Source of the DNA: Agrobacterium vitis
GTDB lineage: Bacteria; Pseudomonadota; Alphaproteobacteria; Rhizobiales; Rhizobiaceae
Length of the DNA: 64,000 nt
Assembly (NCBI RefSeq): GCF_037039395.1
Contig: NZ_CP146242.1
Location: 2,863,001 to 2,927,000, forward strand
Direction: 5' to 3'
Below, piece after piece: positions 54,438 through 63,060 of this stretch. The notes beneath the pieces were generated by a model that worked only from the letters and a program-made list of their open reading frames with translations, was not told where the DNA came from and did no database searches. The first letter of the stretch is position 1, and every line of letters starts with the position of its first letter. The translations under genes were made by a program, and so were the position numbers.

Positions 54438-55544
54438 TTATTCAGCGGCGACGGTCTTGCCGCCTTCCCATTTGTACATGGAGAAGCTCTGCGAGGTGAG
54501 GTCGCCGGTTTCGCCATAGGTCAGCTTGCCGATGGCGGTTGGGATCGGGTCGCCGGATTTGATCGCGGTGGCGACAGCTTCGGCATCCTCGGCGCTGCCG
54601 ACCTTTTCGATGCCAGCGGCAATGACCTGCACGGCGGCGTAGGCGTTGAGCGTGAAGGCTTCCGCCGGAATGCCCTTGGCGGTCAGCGCATCGGCGGCAA
54701 CCTTGGAATCCGGGTTTTTCAGCGCGTCGGCGGCATTGGTGAACAGCGTGCCATTGGCAGCGTCGCCGCCGACAGTGGTATATTCGCTGTTGGATAGGCC
54801 ATCGCCGGCCACCACCACGGCTTTCAGCCCGGCATCCTTCATCTGGCGCACCAGCAGGCCTGCTTCGGGATGATAACCGCCAAAATACAGCACTTCGACA
54901 TTGGCCGACTTCAACCGGGTGACGAGCGCGCTGAAATCCTTTTCGCCTGCCGTCAGCGAATCGTTGAACACTTCAGTGACGCCGCCTGCATTGAGCGCGG
55001 CCTTGAAGGCATCCGCCAGACCCTTACCATACTGGCCCTTGTCATTGAGGATGGCGATTTTCTTGTCCTTGAAATGGGCCAGCACATATTTGGCCGCCAC
55101 ATCGGCCTGCTGGTCGTCACGCCCGCAGGTGCGCAGCACGGTCGGCAAGCCGCGCTTGGTCAGGCTGGGGGCCGTGGCGGTCGGGGTGACCATCAGCGCG
55201 CCGTTTTCCGCCAGCACGTCGGAGGCCGGAACGGCGACGCCTGACGTCACCGGGCCAACCACGAAACGCACACCTTCACCAACCAGCTGGTTGGCGGCGG
55301 ACACGCCTTGCTTCGGCTCGCCCGCATCGTCAGCGGTCTTCAGCACCAGCTTTTCGCCCTTGATGCCACCCTTGGCATTGATATCGGCAATCGCCGTTTC
55401 CGTGCCGTTCTTGATCTGCGCACCAATGGCCGCCAACGGCCCGGTCAGCGGCGCCATCAGACCAATGGTAATATCGGCATGGGCTGCGGGGGCAGCGGCG
55501 ATAAGCGCGGCTAGCGCAGCGCTGGCCAAAAGATGAAGTTTCAT
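54438..55544 (-). CDS. Branched-chain amino-acid ABC transporter substrate-binding protein
   Basis: The product is 368 residues with a Sec signal peptide (cleavage near AAHA/DIT). The LivK/LivJ-type fold is seen in [71 protein letters not shown] and [19 protein letters not shown]. It would bind leucine, isoleucine, valine or related amino acids in the periplasm. No permease or ATPase gene accompanies it, as is common in rhizobia. AAGGAGACG precedes ATG 55544; the upstream extension is unlikely. Confidence 0.94.
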   Translation of the reverse strand: MKLHLLASAALAALIAAAPAAHADITIGLMAPLTGPLAAIGAQIKNGTETAIADINAKGGIKGEKLVLKTADDAGEPKQGVSAANQLVGEGVRFVVGPVTSGVAVPASDVLAENGALMVTPTATAPSLTKRGLPTVLRTCGRDDQQADVAAKYVLAHFKDKKIAILNDKGQYGKGLADAFKAALNAGGVTEVFNDSLTAGEKDFSALVTRLKSANVEVLYFGGYHPEAGLLVRQMKDAGLKAVVVAGDGLSNSEYTTVGGDAANGTLFTNAADALKNPDSKVAADALTAKGIPAEAFTLNAYAAVQVIAAGIEKVGSAEDAEAVATAIKSGDPIPTAIGKLTYGETGDLTSQSFSMYKWEGGKTVAAE

Positions 55545-55773
55545 AATCGTCTCCTTGGGTCGGCGCTCCGATCTATGCCGGTTTGCACGCCTTTCGGGTT
55601 GTTCTGTTTCGTTCCCCGCATTGACTGTGGATGTAACGGAAAACCCTGACAACCGAAAGGCCGCCAATATGCGGCAACAGATCAATATGTCTCTTTGAAT
55701 GGGGCCGGATCATGCAAAATTTCATCTCTCCGCCGCCGTTGGATGAGGCGCTATCACGCCAGGCTGAAATCCT

Positions 55774-56040
55774 TCACTTGAAGATTGTCCGTCCACGCTC
55801 GGTCTCGTAGCCAAACACGGTCCCCGTGGCGGCATCGACGAAATAAAGTGTCGGCTGAACGAGAAAATACATCCAGTCCTTGTCTTCAGGGCAATCTTCG
55901 GACACGCCACTGATCACCCAGGTGTCGCGGTCCTCGATCATTCCTCGCTCTGCCGTCGTCAGGCTTTCCCGCAAAGGCGTATGCCGTCTTTGCGCAAGGA
56001 ACTCCCGCAGCGCCTCTCTTGCCTCGTCCTCAGCGAGCAT
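55774..56040 (-). CDS. Putative immunity protein of the adjacent toxin
   Basis: The product is 88 residues. The pattern DTWVISGVS, DWMYFLVQPTLYFVDAATGTVFGYE recalls the small YrhB/Imm35-like immunity fold, in which a Trp-rich strand is followed by P-x-x-x-VD-x-x-x-G. Its start overlaps the toxin stop by 11 bases. Size, acidity and translational coupling to a toxin-like gene are what one expects of an immunity gene. No signal peptide. Family assignment is by eye only. Confidence 0.6.
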   Translation of the reverse strand: MLAEDEAREALREFLAQRRHTPLRESLTTAERGMIEDRDTWVISGVSEDCPEDKDWMYFLVQPTLYFVDAATGTVFGYETERGRTIFK

Positions 56041-57001
56041 CTTCGATCAAGCCATAATATGCGTTCATTGTCGCTCCACCTACGGTTACCGGACCCAGAA
56101 GAATGCCTTGCGCTTCACGTTTCATATCCATAACCGTGATGCCGTATCTACCGTTCAGCGGGAATTGGATTCCCGCATAGTCACCGTTCCGAAGCCCTTG
56201 TGTTTTGGCCAAGCCGTAGGACTCGGCGGCCGCCTCTTCAATGTAGCGCAATATGTATGATCTCTTATAGGCGCTCATCCTGCTATAAAGAGCGGGCCGG
56301 CCCAACAGGGACAAAGCTTGGGTGAGGCGCTGATGAACTCGCTCATGATAGACGGTTTTGCGCAGATCGGTAATGGCTCCCGCCAATGGCTTCGATTCGA
56401 GATAGAAATTGCGACCGATCGTAGCCCGGTTGTCTCCTAACCGCGTTCCGCCTTGGCCAGCGTAAAGTTTGCGGGTGAATATCAACCTCGCTTCATACAT
56501 ACGGGTTGGTCCGGCCTTTGGCATAACACGCGCATACTCGCCGTAGCTCGGCATTTTGCTGCCCTCTGGGAAAGTGGTCTTAAAAGTCCCTTTTGGCTTG
56601 CCCTTGAGCAGCAGGCCGAGCACGACATCAACGCCGAGAATGGTGATGGCATCCGCCAGATCTTTGGCTGCTTTGTCTAGGTCGGCATCGTTGCGCGCAC
56701 TGTTGGTGCCGACCGCGAAGGCCAACAATTTTTTTCCACCCTCAAGCGCAGCGCCACCGATCGTGATCCAGCCAGCCGTCAGCAGAATCACGTCAGCGAT
56801 TTCCCCAACGCCAAAGAAATGCGACCCTGCCCAGATCAGCACGACGCCCGCCATGATGGCAAGCGACGTTGGGGTGATAAGCGCCAGCAGCCGGTTGCCG
56901 ATATCAGCTGGTAGCAGGGCGGCTGCCTTGCGCAAGACTGTTTCAAGTTTTGCTTGCAGCGATAAGCCGGAGACGGATGCAGCAGATGTGGCGATATCCA
57001 T
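56030..57001 (-). CDS. Putative polymorphic toxin with hydrophobic pre-toxin region and HExxH domain
   Basis: The product is 323 residues. Residues about 39-135 contain hydrophobic helices (LITPTSLAIMAGVVLIWAGS, then DVILLTAGWITIGGAAL), then GGKKLLAFAVGTNSARNDAD and AKDLADAITILGVDVVLGLL. This resembles a module I recall ahead of toxin domains in type VI and other polymorphic toxins. The C-terminal half has YHERVHQRL, an HExxH zinc motif at 219-223, and EEAAAESYG at 255-263, supplying a possible third Glu ligand as in gluzincins. AAGGG precedes ATG 57001. No VgrG, Hcp or PAAR gene is near. A secreted metallopeptidase-like effector is inferred. Confidence 0.72.
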   Translation of the reverse strand: MDIATSAASVSGLSLQAKLETVLRKAAALLPADIGNRLLALITPTSLAIMAGVVLIWAGSHFFGVGEIADVILLTAGWITIGGAALEGGKKLLAFAVGTNSARNDADLDKAAKDLADAITILGVDVVLGLLLKGKPKGTFKTTFPEGSKMPSYGEYARVMPKAGPTRMYEARLIFTRKLYAGQGGTRLGDNRATIGRNFYLESKPLAGAITDLRKTVYHERVHQRLTQALSLLGRPALYSRMSAYKRSYILRYIEEAAAESYGLAKTQGLRNGDYAGIQFPLNGRYGITVMDMKREAQGILLGPVTVGGATMNAYYGLIEDAR

Positions 57002-57077
57002 GCGCGTTTCCCTTATTTTCGACTGTCTCGGCGGGAGGAATCCTCGATCCCCAGCGGAGCGCAACAAGGTGTCAACA

Positions 57078-57188
57078 ATGGCGCAATTAGATCATCTTCA
57101 GGAGGGGCAAGCAATTGATCTTTATCTGGAAGCAATTGAAAAACAAGGGATAGAATACTGTATCGACGTGTGTGGACGTTTCCGATAG
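57078..57188 (+). CDS. Very small ORF, possible gene fragment
   Basis: The frame encodes 36 residues (MAQLDHLQEGQAIDLYLEAI...) ending YCIDVCGRFR. AAGGTG lies just upstream at good spacing. It is divergent from the toxin gene. The translation is unlike random shadow sequence in composition, but no family is recognised. It may be a remnant of a longer gene. Confidence 0.25.
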   Translation: MAQLDHLQEGQAIDLYLEAIEKQGIEYCIDVCGRFR

Positions 57189-57232
57189 CGACATACGGTA
57201 AAGCGCTTCAACACATTATTCCGGCGGGTATG

Positions 57233-57261
57233 AAAAAAGGCGGCAGAAAAGCTGCCGCCTT
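57233..57261 (-). terminator. Rho-independent terminator of the aminotransferase gene
   Basis: On the minus strand GGCGGCAG (57259-57252) and CTGCCGCC (57246-57239) form an 8-bp stem extended by A-T pairs and followed by six T. It lies 26 bases beyond the aminotransferase stop. Confidence 0.9.
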
Positions 57262-57286
57262 CAAAGGGTTCAAAGCGGCGAGCGCC

Positions 57287-58612
57287 TCAAATATTGCTCA
57301 TCAGCACCTTGCGCAGCTTGTCGAACAATTGGTCGATTTCGGCCTTGGAGATGATCAGCGGGGGTGAGAGCGCGATGATGTCGCCGGTGGTGCGGATCAG
57401 CAATCCGTCTTCATAGGCCTTCAGGAAGGCGTTGAAGGCGCGTTTGGTGGGTTCGCCGTCGATGGGTTTCAGCTCCACGGCGCCGATCAGGCCGATATTT
57501 CTGATATCGATGACATTGGGGCAATCGGCGAGGCTATGAAGCTGCTCTTCCCAATAGGGGGCAAGCTCGCTGGCGCGGGTCAGCAGGCCTTCGTCCCTGT
57601 AGGTGTCGAGCGTACCGAGGGCTGCGGCAGACGCAATCGGGTTGCCGGAATAGGTATAGCCGTGGAAGAACTCGATCATGTGTTCTGGGCCGGACATGAA
57701 GGCATCATGGATTTCGGCTGTGACGAACACGGCGCCCATCGGGATGACGCCATTGGTCAGGCCCTTGGCGGTGACGATGATGTCAGGCGTGACATCGAAA
57801 TACTGAGCGGCGAACGGCGCGCCGAGACGGCCATAGCCGGTGATGACTTCATCAAAAATCAGCAGAATGCCGTGCTTGGTGCAGATATCGCGCAGCTTTT
57901 GCAGATAGCCCTTCGGCGGGATCAGCACGCCGGTCGAGCCTGCGACCGGCTCGACGATGACGGCAGCGACCGTGGAGGCGTCATGCAGGGTAACGATGCG
58001 CTCCAGCTCGGCTGCGAGATCGCCGCCATGCTCCGGCTGGCCCTTGGTGAAAGCGTTCTTTTCCGGCAGATGGGTGTGGGGCATGTGGTCTACGCCGGTC
58101 AAAAGCGTGCCAAACATCTTGCGGTTGGAGACGATGCCGCCGACCGAAATGCCGCCGAAATTGACGCCGTGATAGCCGCGCTCGCGGCCGATCAGGCGGA
58201 AGCGCGAGCCATTGCCTTTGACCCGGTGATAGGCCAGCGCCACCTTCAGCGCGGTCTCGACCGATTCAGAGCCGGAATTGGTGTAAAGCACATGCTCCAT
58301 GCCGGCAGGTGCGATATCCACCAGGCGGTTGGCCAGCTCGAAGGCCTTGGGATGGCCGAGCTGGAAGGCGGGGGCGTAATCCAGCTCTCCGGCCTGCTGG
58401 CGGATCGCCTCTGTGATCAGCGGGCGGCAATGGCCGGCATTGACGCACCATAGACCCGCCGTGCCATCCAGAACCTGACGGCCATCATGGGTGGTGTAAT
58501 ACATGTCCTTGGCGCCGACGAACAGGCGCGGCTCCTGCTTGTATTGACGGTTGGCGGTAAACGGCATCCAGAAGGCGCGCAGGTCGTTTGGAATGGTGGT
58601 GCGATTGGACAT
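57287..58612 (-). CDS. Class III omega-amino acid:pyruvate aminotransferase
   Basis: The product is 441 residues. Landmarks: FWMPFTANRQYKQEPRLFVGAKDMYYTTHDGR at the N-terminus, LYTNSGSESVETALKVA, the PLP region LIFDEVITGYGRLG, the Schiff-base Lys in IVTAKGLTNG, and FFHGYTYSGNP. The N-terminal WMPFT and the overall pattern fit beta-alanine:pyruvate transaminases. Beta-alanine arises from pyrimidine breakdown, so it may join the nucleobase-catabolic theme. GGAGATATC precedes ATG 58612. Confidence 0.93.
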   Translation of the reverse strand: MSNRTTIPNDLRAFWMPFTANRQYKQEPRLFVGAKDMYYTTHDGRQVLDGTAGLWCVNAGHCRPLITEAIRQQAGELDYAPAFQLGHPKAFELANRLVDIAPAGMEHVLYTNSGSESVETALKVALAYHRVKGNGSRFRLIGRERGYHGVNFGGISVGGIVSNRKMFGTLLTGVDHMPHTHLPEKNAFTKGQPEHGGDLAAELERIVTLHDASTVAAVIVEPVAGSTGVLIPPKGYLQKLRDICTKHGILLIFDEVITGYGRLGAPFAAQYFDVTPDIIVTAKGLTNGVIPMGAVFVTAEIHDAFMSGPEHMIEFFHGYTYSGNPIASAAALGTLDTYRDEGLLTRASELAPYWEEQLHSLADCPNVIDIRNIGLIGAVELKPIDGEPTKRAFNAFLKAYEDGLLIRTTGDIIALSPPLIISKAEIDQLFDKLRKVLMSNI

Positions 58613-59478
58613 GATATCTCCATGGCCCTTTCCGCGGGCCCTGTCAGTGGTTTCGGGGCCATATCCGGTGGTTTGATCGGCTGCGGGTTGAGCGTCTTCA
58701 CACATTGAAGGTCATGTCGCAGTGACATGGACATATGGCGCTGTAACTGGCAAATCAGCCGTCCTGATAGGCCAGCCGCTCCGCATAAATTTACCGCGCG
58801 GTCAAAGTAGCAGCCGGCCTTGTGCCGTCAAGCGGCGAGAGCGCGGCTATCCTGAATAATCAGCGAAACCAGTGTTTCTCTTGATGCATAATTTCCTCAT
58901 TACACTGGAATGGGTTCAAGGAGGAAATGGAGTGGTAACGCGATAGCGACGAGGCGCTTTGGCTGCGGTTGATAAAACGCAAGATACGGACGTGGCGCGG
59001 ATTGCACGTTCAGCGGGCAAGGTCGGCGCAAGCTCGTCATGGGTATATGCCAGCATGATCAGATGCAGGATCGAAGGGCAGTTCGACAGCATCGATCGAC
59101 CGGCGGCCACTGCTGCATAACTCTCTAAATCCCACGGGATTTGAAGTGTGCAGGAGCAGGAACAGACGCTTTTGTGAAGAGAGCGGGCTCCGAACTGCAT
59201 TGGTGGTTCGGGGTCTGTCACCTGCTGGCCGGATAGGCTCATTTACGTCGTTTGACGAGCGCTGAAAGCCGCTAGTGGATTTTGAAAATCTGAAATTTTA
59301 TGAGGCAGATTGCCTGTTCAGCTTGCTGTCAGGAATAGCCATTAATGCAGATTCGCGCTGGCTGCTGTGCCGCTGCTCTATTTTCCGCAGTTCATGCGGT
59401 AATAGTCTAGGCGGCCGGTGTGTTTTTAACACCAGGCCGCCTTTATGTTAGACCAAGCTGTTATGTCAGCGTTGTCAT
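58613..59478. other. Long intergenic region with degenerate RIME-like repeats
   Basis: About 870 bases without a credible gene. Two degenerate copies of the left half of the 37778 element are visible: near 58883-58930 (GATGCATAATTTCC...GGAGGAAATGG) and near 59110-59160 (CTGCTGCATAACTCTC...GTGCAGGAGCAG). Short open frames in the region have no ribosome-binding site or family-like text. It must include the promoter for the aminotransferase gene. Confidence 0.55.
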
Positions 59479-59796
59479 TCAAGCAGCGTTTCTGCTGCTT
59501 TCCTGATGGCAGAATATATCCTCGAGCGTGCCGAGCACTTTCATGACGGCATCCGACGTGCTGGAATAATAGATGGTCTGGGCATCGCGGCGGGTCTTGA
59601 CCAGCTTCTGGGCGCGAAGCTTGGAAAGGTGCTGGGACAGCGCTGACTGGCTCAAGCCAACCTGCGAGGCCAGGACGCCGACCGGCACCTCACCTTGAAC
59701 CAGGCTGCAGAGAATCATCAGTCGCTTAGGATTGGCCATGGCCGTGAGGAGGCCGGCAGCCGCATTCGAGTGATCAGACAAGTCATTGGCTTTCAT
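59479..59796 (-). CDS. nolR: ArsR-family regulator, NolR-like
   Basis: The product is 105 residues. The winged helix reads AAGLLTAMANPKRLMILCSL, VPVGVLASQVGLSQSALSQHLSKLRAQKLVKTRRDAQTIYYSS. This is very close to NolR of Sinorhizobium as I remember it (AMANPKRLLIL, VGLSQSALSQHLSKLRAQ, TRRDAQTIYYS). NolR represses nodulation genes and controls core growth and conjugation genes in Rhizobiaceae; non-symbiotic relatives also carry it. No metal-binding Cys pair of the ArsR type is present in the recognition helix. AAAGGAAG precedes the start. Confidence 0.82.
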   Translation of the reverse strand: MKANDLSDHSNAAAGLLTAMANPKRLMILCSLVQGEVPVGVLASQVGLSQSALSQHLSKLRAQKLVKTRRDAQTIYYSSTSDAVMKVLGTLEDIFCHQESSRNAA

Positions 59797-59932
59797 CTCT
59801 CAATCTTCCTTTGAAGCGATGGCCTGCACACATGGCAGGCCCTGGTTGTTGCATCCCACAAGAAACCCTACGCCTTGAGTTTAGCAATATGAGGAGGATT
59901 GTATATGCCTAAATTTAAGGTATCGTTTCATC

Positions 59933-60664
59933 TTAATTAGTTTGGAGTGAAGGGTGTGTGTCCAAAGACACAATTTCACGCTCAAATTCGCATCTAAGCA
60001 GCCATTTACCCCAAAAAAAGTCGATTCCCGACGCATCCAACCCGCAGATTGTGACTTTTCCCTTGTGCTTTGCACCCGTATAATGGGGGTGGTTTTTTAT
60101 GATTTGCAGAAGTCCATACCCTAAATCTTGTATGGTTTGCTCCTCGGTTTTGCCGTCGGCAAATATCAACTCTGTGCGAATCAACAAATCGTCTCCATCA
60201 AGGACAAAGGCTTTTCCGAACCCGCCGTTTAACGCGGCGCGTTGTGGCACGAGCTGAAAAAACAGAAAATCCGGAAAGTCGATATAAAGCTTGGCCTTTG
60301 GATGGCGGGCCAGAAACCGGCGGCGCATGGCCTGATGGATGTCGCTATCGGGGTCCACCGGGCTCGCCACGCATTGCACGCTGAGGCGCGGATAAGCGAG
60401 CGGATCGCCCTTGCCGGGTTCGCCGGCCAGCAGCGATACGCGCGGATCGGCCAGCATGGCCCGGGTATGCGCCGAGAGGCGCGAGACCAGAACGGTCAAC
60501 GTTCCATCCGGCATGGTGCCCATCAGCACGCGGCTGACGAAAGGCCCGCCGGTTTGCGGATCGAGCACGCCCAGGGGGACATGGGTGGCGCTGCGCAACA
60601 GGGTTCGCGCCTGCCGCCGCGCCTCGTCATCGGTCGGACGGATGGGAGAGGGGCGGTCGATCAT
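59933..60664 (-). CDS. HugZ-like pyridoxamine 5'-phosphate oxidase-fold protein
   Basis: The product is 243 residues. The flavin/haem split-barrel half has ARTLLRSATHVPLGVLDPQTGGPFVSRVL, LVSRLSAHTRAML, VSLLAGEPGKGDPLAYPRLSV and HPKAKLYIDFPDFLFFQL. This is the HugZ/HutZ family, whose members bind or degrade haem. The C-terminal part is less conserved than in typical DUF2470-bearing members and lacks an obvious HxDD motif, so haem degradation is uncertain. Confidence 0.83.
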   Translation of the reverse strand: MIDRPSPIRPTDDEARRQARTLLRSATHVPLGVLDPQTGGPFVSRVLMGTMPDGTLTVLVSRLSAHTRAMLADPRVSLLAGEPGKGDPLAYPRLSVQCVASPVDPDSDIHQAMRRRFLARHPKAKLYIDFPDFLFFQLVPQRAALNGGFGKAFVLDGDDLLIRTELIFADGKTEEQTIQDLGYGLLQIIKNHPHYTGAKHKGKVTICGLDASGIDFFWGKWLLRCEFEREIVSLDTHPSLQTN

Positions 60665-60725
60665 CGTTCTGTCTCATGGGTTTAAGGCTGGGTGGTGCTG
60701 GCTGAAGCTTCGACCATATCCCAGC

Positions 60726-60791
60726 GGCCCTTCACGCGAAAGCGTCAAGGGCCGCCACTTGCGGCATCACGGTTTTTATAAAACGCATGAT
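60726..60791. repeat. Two adjacent palindromes downstream of choV
   Basis: GGCCCTTCACGC (60726-60737) and GCGTCAAGGGCC (60742-60753) form a 12-bp stem with one mismatch and a GAAA loop. Next to it an imperfect palindrome ATCACGG...CATGAT (60766-60791) has the TTTTTATAAAACGC core of the element at 11255. Together they could end the cho transcript, which runs leftwards. Confidence 0.65.
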
Positions 60792-60870
60792 ATCGTAAGC
60801 GGCGGCCCTTGGCTCAACAGTGTCGTTCTGCGCTTTGCGCGCTCAACCTTGTGTAACAGCCTTTACTGCG

Positions 60871-61914
60871 TCAGGTCTGGCGGTGCCGGGTCAGGGCCGA
60901 GACCACATCCTGCGCGCCGATGGCGCCAATCACCATGCCGTTCTCGACCACGCCGACCAAGCCGGGCTGGCGGGCCATGGCGTCGAGAATATCGATCAGC
61001 GGCGTTTCCGGCGCGGCGGTGGCGGTAACGCCGAGACCCGGTGTGTGACTGGTGCCGGCAGTCATGACATCTCTCGCCGTCAGCATGCTGATCGGGTTCA
61101 TGTTGCGCACGAAATCGGCGACATACTGATCCGCCGGGTTCTGGACGATCTGCTGCGGCGTGCCGCATTGGATGATCCGGCCGCTTTCCATGATGGCGAT
61201 GCGGTTGCCGATCCGAAAGGCCTCGTCCAGATCGTGGCTGACGAACAGGATGGTCTTTTTCAGCCGGTGCTGGAATTCCAGCAGTTCATCCTGCAAGCGT
61301 GTGCGGATCAGTGGATCGAGTGCCGAGAACGGTTCGTCCATCAACAGGATCGGCGCACCGGTGGCAAAGGCGCGGGCGAGGCCAACCCGCTGCTGCATGC
61401 CGCCGGACAATTCGTCCACCTTGCGGTCGGCCCATTGCGTCAGGTTGACCAGTTCCAATTGCTCGGCAACGATTTTCCGGCGTTCCTTTTCGCCGACACC
61501 GGCCAATTCCAGGCCGAAGCCGATATTGTCGGCAACGCTGCGCCAGGGCAGCAGGCCGAATTGCTGGAACACCATCGAGACGCTGTGCATGCGCAGGTCA
61601 CGCAATGCCTTGCGGCTGGCCTGGTAGGGATCGACGAAGCCATTGCGCGACTTGACCGACACCGAGCCGCGCACGACAGGCGCCAGCCCGTTGACGGCCC
61701 GCAGCAGTGTCGATTTGCCGGAACCGGACAGGCCCATCAGCACCAGGATTTCGCCTTCCTTCAAGGTCAGCGAAGCATTGGCCACGCCGAGGATGAGGCC
61801 GGTTTCCTTGTTGATCTCGTCGCGTGTCCGGCCCTGATCGACCAGGGCAAGCGCCTTCTGGGGCCGGTCGCCAAAGATGATGTCGACATTTCCAAAGATG
61901 ACTGCATCGCTCAT
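60871..61914 (-). CDS. choV: Choline ABC transporter ATP-binding protein
   Basis: The product is 347 residues. Walker A GLSGSGKST (60-68), signature LSGGMQQRVGLARAF, Walker B ILLMDEPFSALDPL, then a C-terminal CBS-like extension (PETPLIDILDAMARQPGLVGVV). The NIFGDRPQ-type head (here VDIIFGDRPQKALALVDQGR) is typical of the ChoV/ProV group of osmoprotectant importers. Its start overlaps the choW stop (four bases). It drives choline uptake for betaine synthesis or catabolism. Confidence 0.93.
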   Translation of the reverse strand: MSDAVIFGNVDIIFGDRPQKALALVDQGRTRDEINKETGLILGVANASLTLKEGEILVLMGLSGSGKSTLLRAVNGLAPVVRGSVSVKSRNGFVDPYQASRKALRDLRMHSVSMVFQQFGLLPWRSVADNIGFGLELAGVGEKERRKIVAEQLELVNLTQWADRKVDELSGGMQQRVGLARAFATGAPILLMDEPFSALDPLIRTRLQDELLEFQHRLKKTILFVSHDLDEAFRIGNRIAIMESGRIIQCGTPQQIVQNPADQYVADFVRNMNPISMLTARDVMTAGTSHTPGLGVTATAAPETPLIDILDAMARQPGLVGVVENGMVIGAIGAQDVVSALTRHRQT

Positions 61915-62756
61915 TGGTCATCTCCCGCCGATGGAATGCGGAACATCCGATCCAGAATGATTGCCAGGATGACGATACAGAGGCCCGCCTCAAAACCTCT
62001 GGCGATATTGACGGTATTCAGCGCCCGTACCACCGGAACGCCAAGACCGGCAGCGCCGACCAGAGCGGCAATCACCACCATGGACAGCGACAGCATGATG
62101 GTCTGGGTCAGACCCGCCATGATCTGTGGCAACGCATAGGGCAGCTCCACCTTGCGCAGCACCTGGGTGGGCGTGGCGCCGAAGGCAACGGCGGCTTCCA
62201 CCAGGGATGAAGGGGTGGAGACGATGCCGAGCCGGGTCAGGCGGATGGGTGAGGGGACGGCAAAGATCACCGTGGCGATCAGGCCGGGCACCATGCCAAG
62301 TCCGAACAGGATTAGCGCCGGGATGAGATAGACGAAGGTCGGGATGGTCTGCATCAGGTCCAGCACCGGGCGCATCAGCGCGTAGATCCATGTGCGGCGG
62401 GCGGCCAGAATGCCGAGCGGCACGCCGATCACCATGCAGACGGCGGTGGAGGCCAGAACCAGCGCCAGCGTCTCGGTGGTTTCCTTGAAATAGCCCTGGT
62501 TGATGATCAGCGCCAGGCCGAGAAAAGTGAAGATCGCCACGAGAAGGGAGCGGCGTAGCAGCCAGGCGATAATGCTGATGGCAAGTGCCGTCACCAGCGG
62601 GTGGGGATATTGCAGCACGAACAGAACGCCATCGATACTGCTTGAAATGAGGTGGGAGAGCCAGTCGAAAAACCAGGCTCCATTGGCCGTCAGCCAGTCG
62701 ACAACGACTTTGGCGGTAGGGCCGATGGGAATTTTGAAATCAGTCAGCCAATCCAC
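61911..62756 (-). CDS. choW: Choline ABC transporter permease
   Basis: The product is 281 residues with about six membrane helices. It begins WLTDFKIPIGPTAKVVVDWLTANGAWFFDWLSHLISSSIDG, the ProW/ChoW start, and the EAA-type loop is AFGATPTQVLRKVELPYALPQIMAGL. The start is GTG 62756 with AAGGAT about ten bases before. Lies between choX and choV. Confidence 0.93.
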   Translation of the reverse strand: MDWLTDFKIPIGPTAKVVVDWLTANGAWFFDWLSHLISSSIDGVLFVLQYPHPLVTALAISIIAWLLRRSLLVAIFTFLGLALIINQGYFKETTETLALVLASTAVCMVIGVPLGILAARRTWIYALMRPVLDLMQTIPTFVYLIPALILFGLGMVPGLIATVIFAVPSPIRLTRLGIVSTPSSLVEAAVAFGATPTQVLRKVELPYALPQIMAGLTQTIMLSLSMVVIAALVGAAGLGVPVVRALNTVNIARGFEAGLCIVILAIILDRMFRIPSAGDDQ

Positions 62757-63060
62757 TGAAACGCATCCTTTCGAGCATTTGCAGGAAATGCGTAAAAAAG
62801 AGAATAAGGAATAGCGGTGCCAGGGCGCAATGTGTCGCCCCGGCGCTATCGGTCACAGTCTGTTCAAGAATTGCTGCTGGCCTGGCGAAAATGGTGATTT
62901 CGAGAACCGGAACGGAGCATACTGAATGTACGTGAGTACAAGCATTCCAGGAAAAGTGCGAAGCAGTTTTTCGTTTGGAAATGCGATTGCATCATTCAAG
63001 CGCAGAAATTGCCATTTGCAGACGGCCAGCGGCGATTATTGAATAGACCGCCAGTGGTGC
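62757..63060 (-). other. choX-choW intergenic region with attenuator-like hairpin and a dispersed palindrome
   Basis: It is 304 bases inside an operon. On the minus strand a bulged stem (62811-62849: ATAGCG/CGCTAT and GGGCG/CGCCC) is followed by a T-rich tail with six consecutive T (62794-62799). This could terminate part of the transcripts, so choX is made in excess over choWV. At 62942-62984 lies a dispersed palindrome (GCATTCC...GGAAATGC) of the 43923/45577 family. No gene is seen. Confidence 0.6.

Noticed and set aside
58916..59242. Minus-strand frame of 108 codons in the long gap
   Set aside because: It runs through degenerate repeat sequence, has no ribosome-binding site and its translation has no known pattern.
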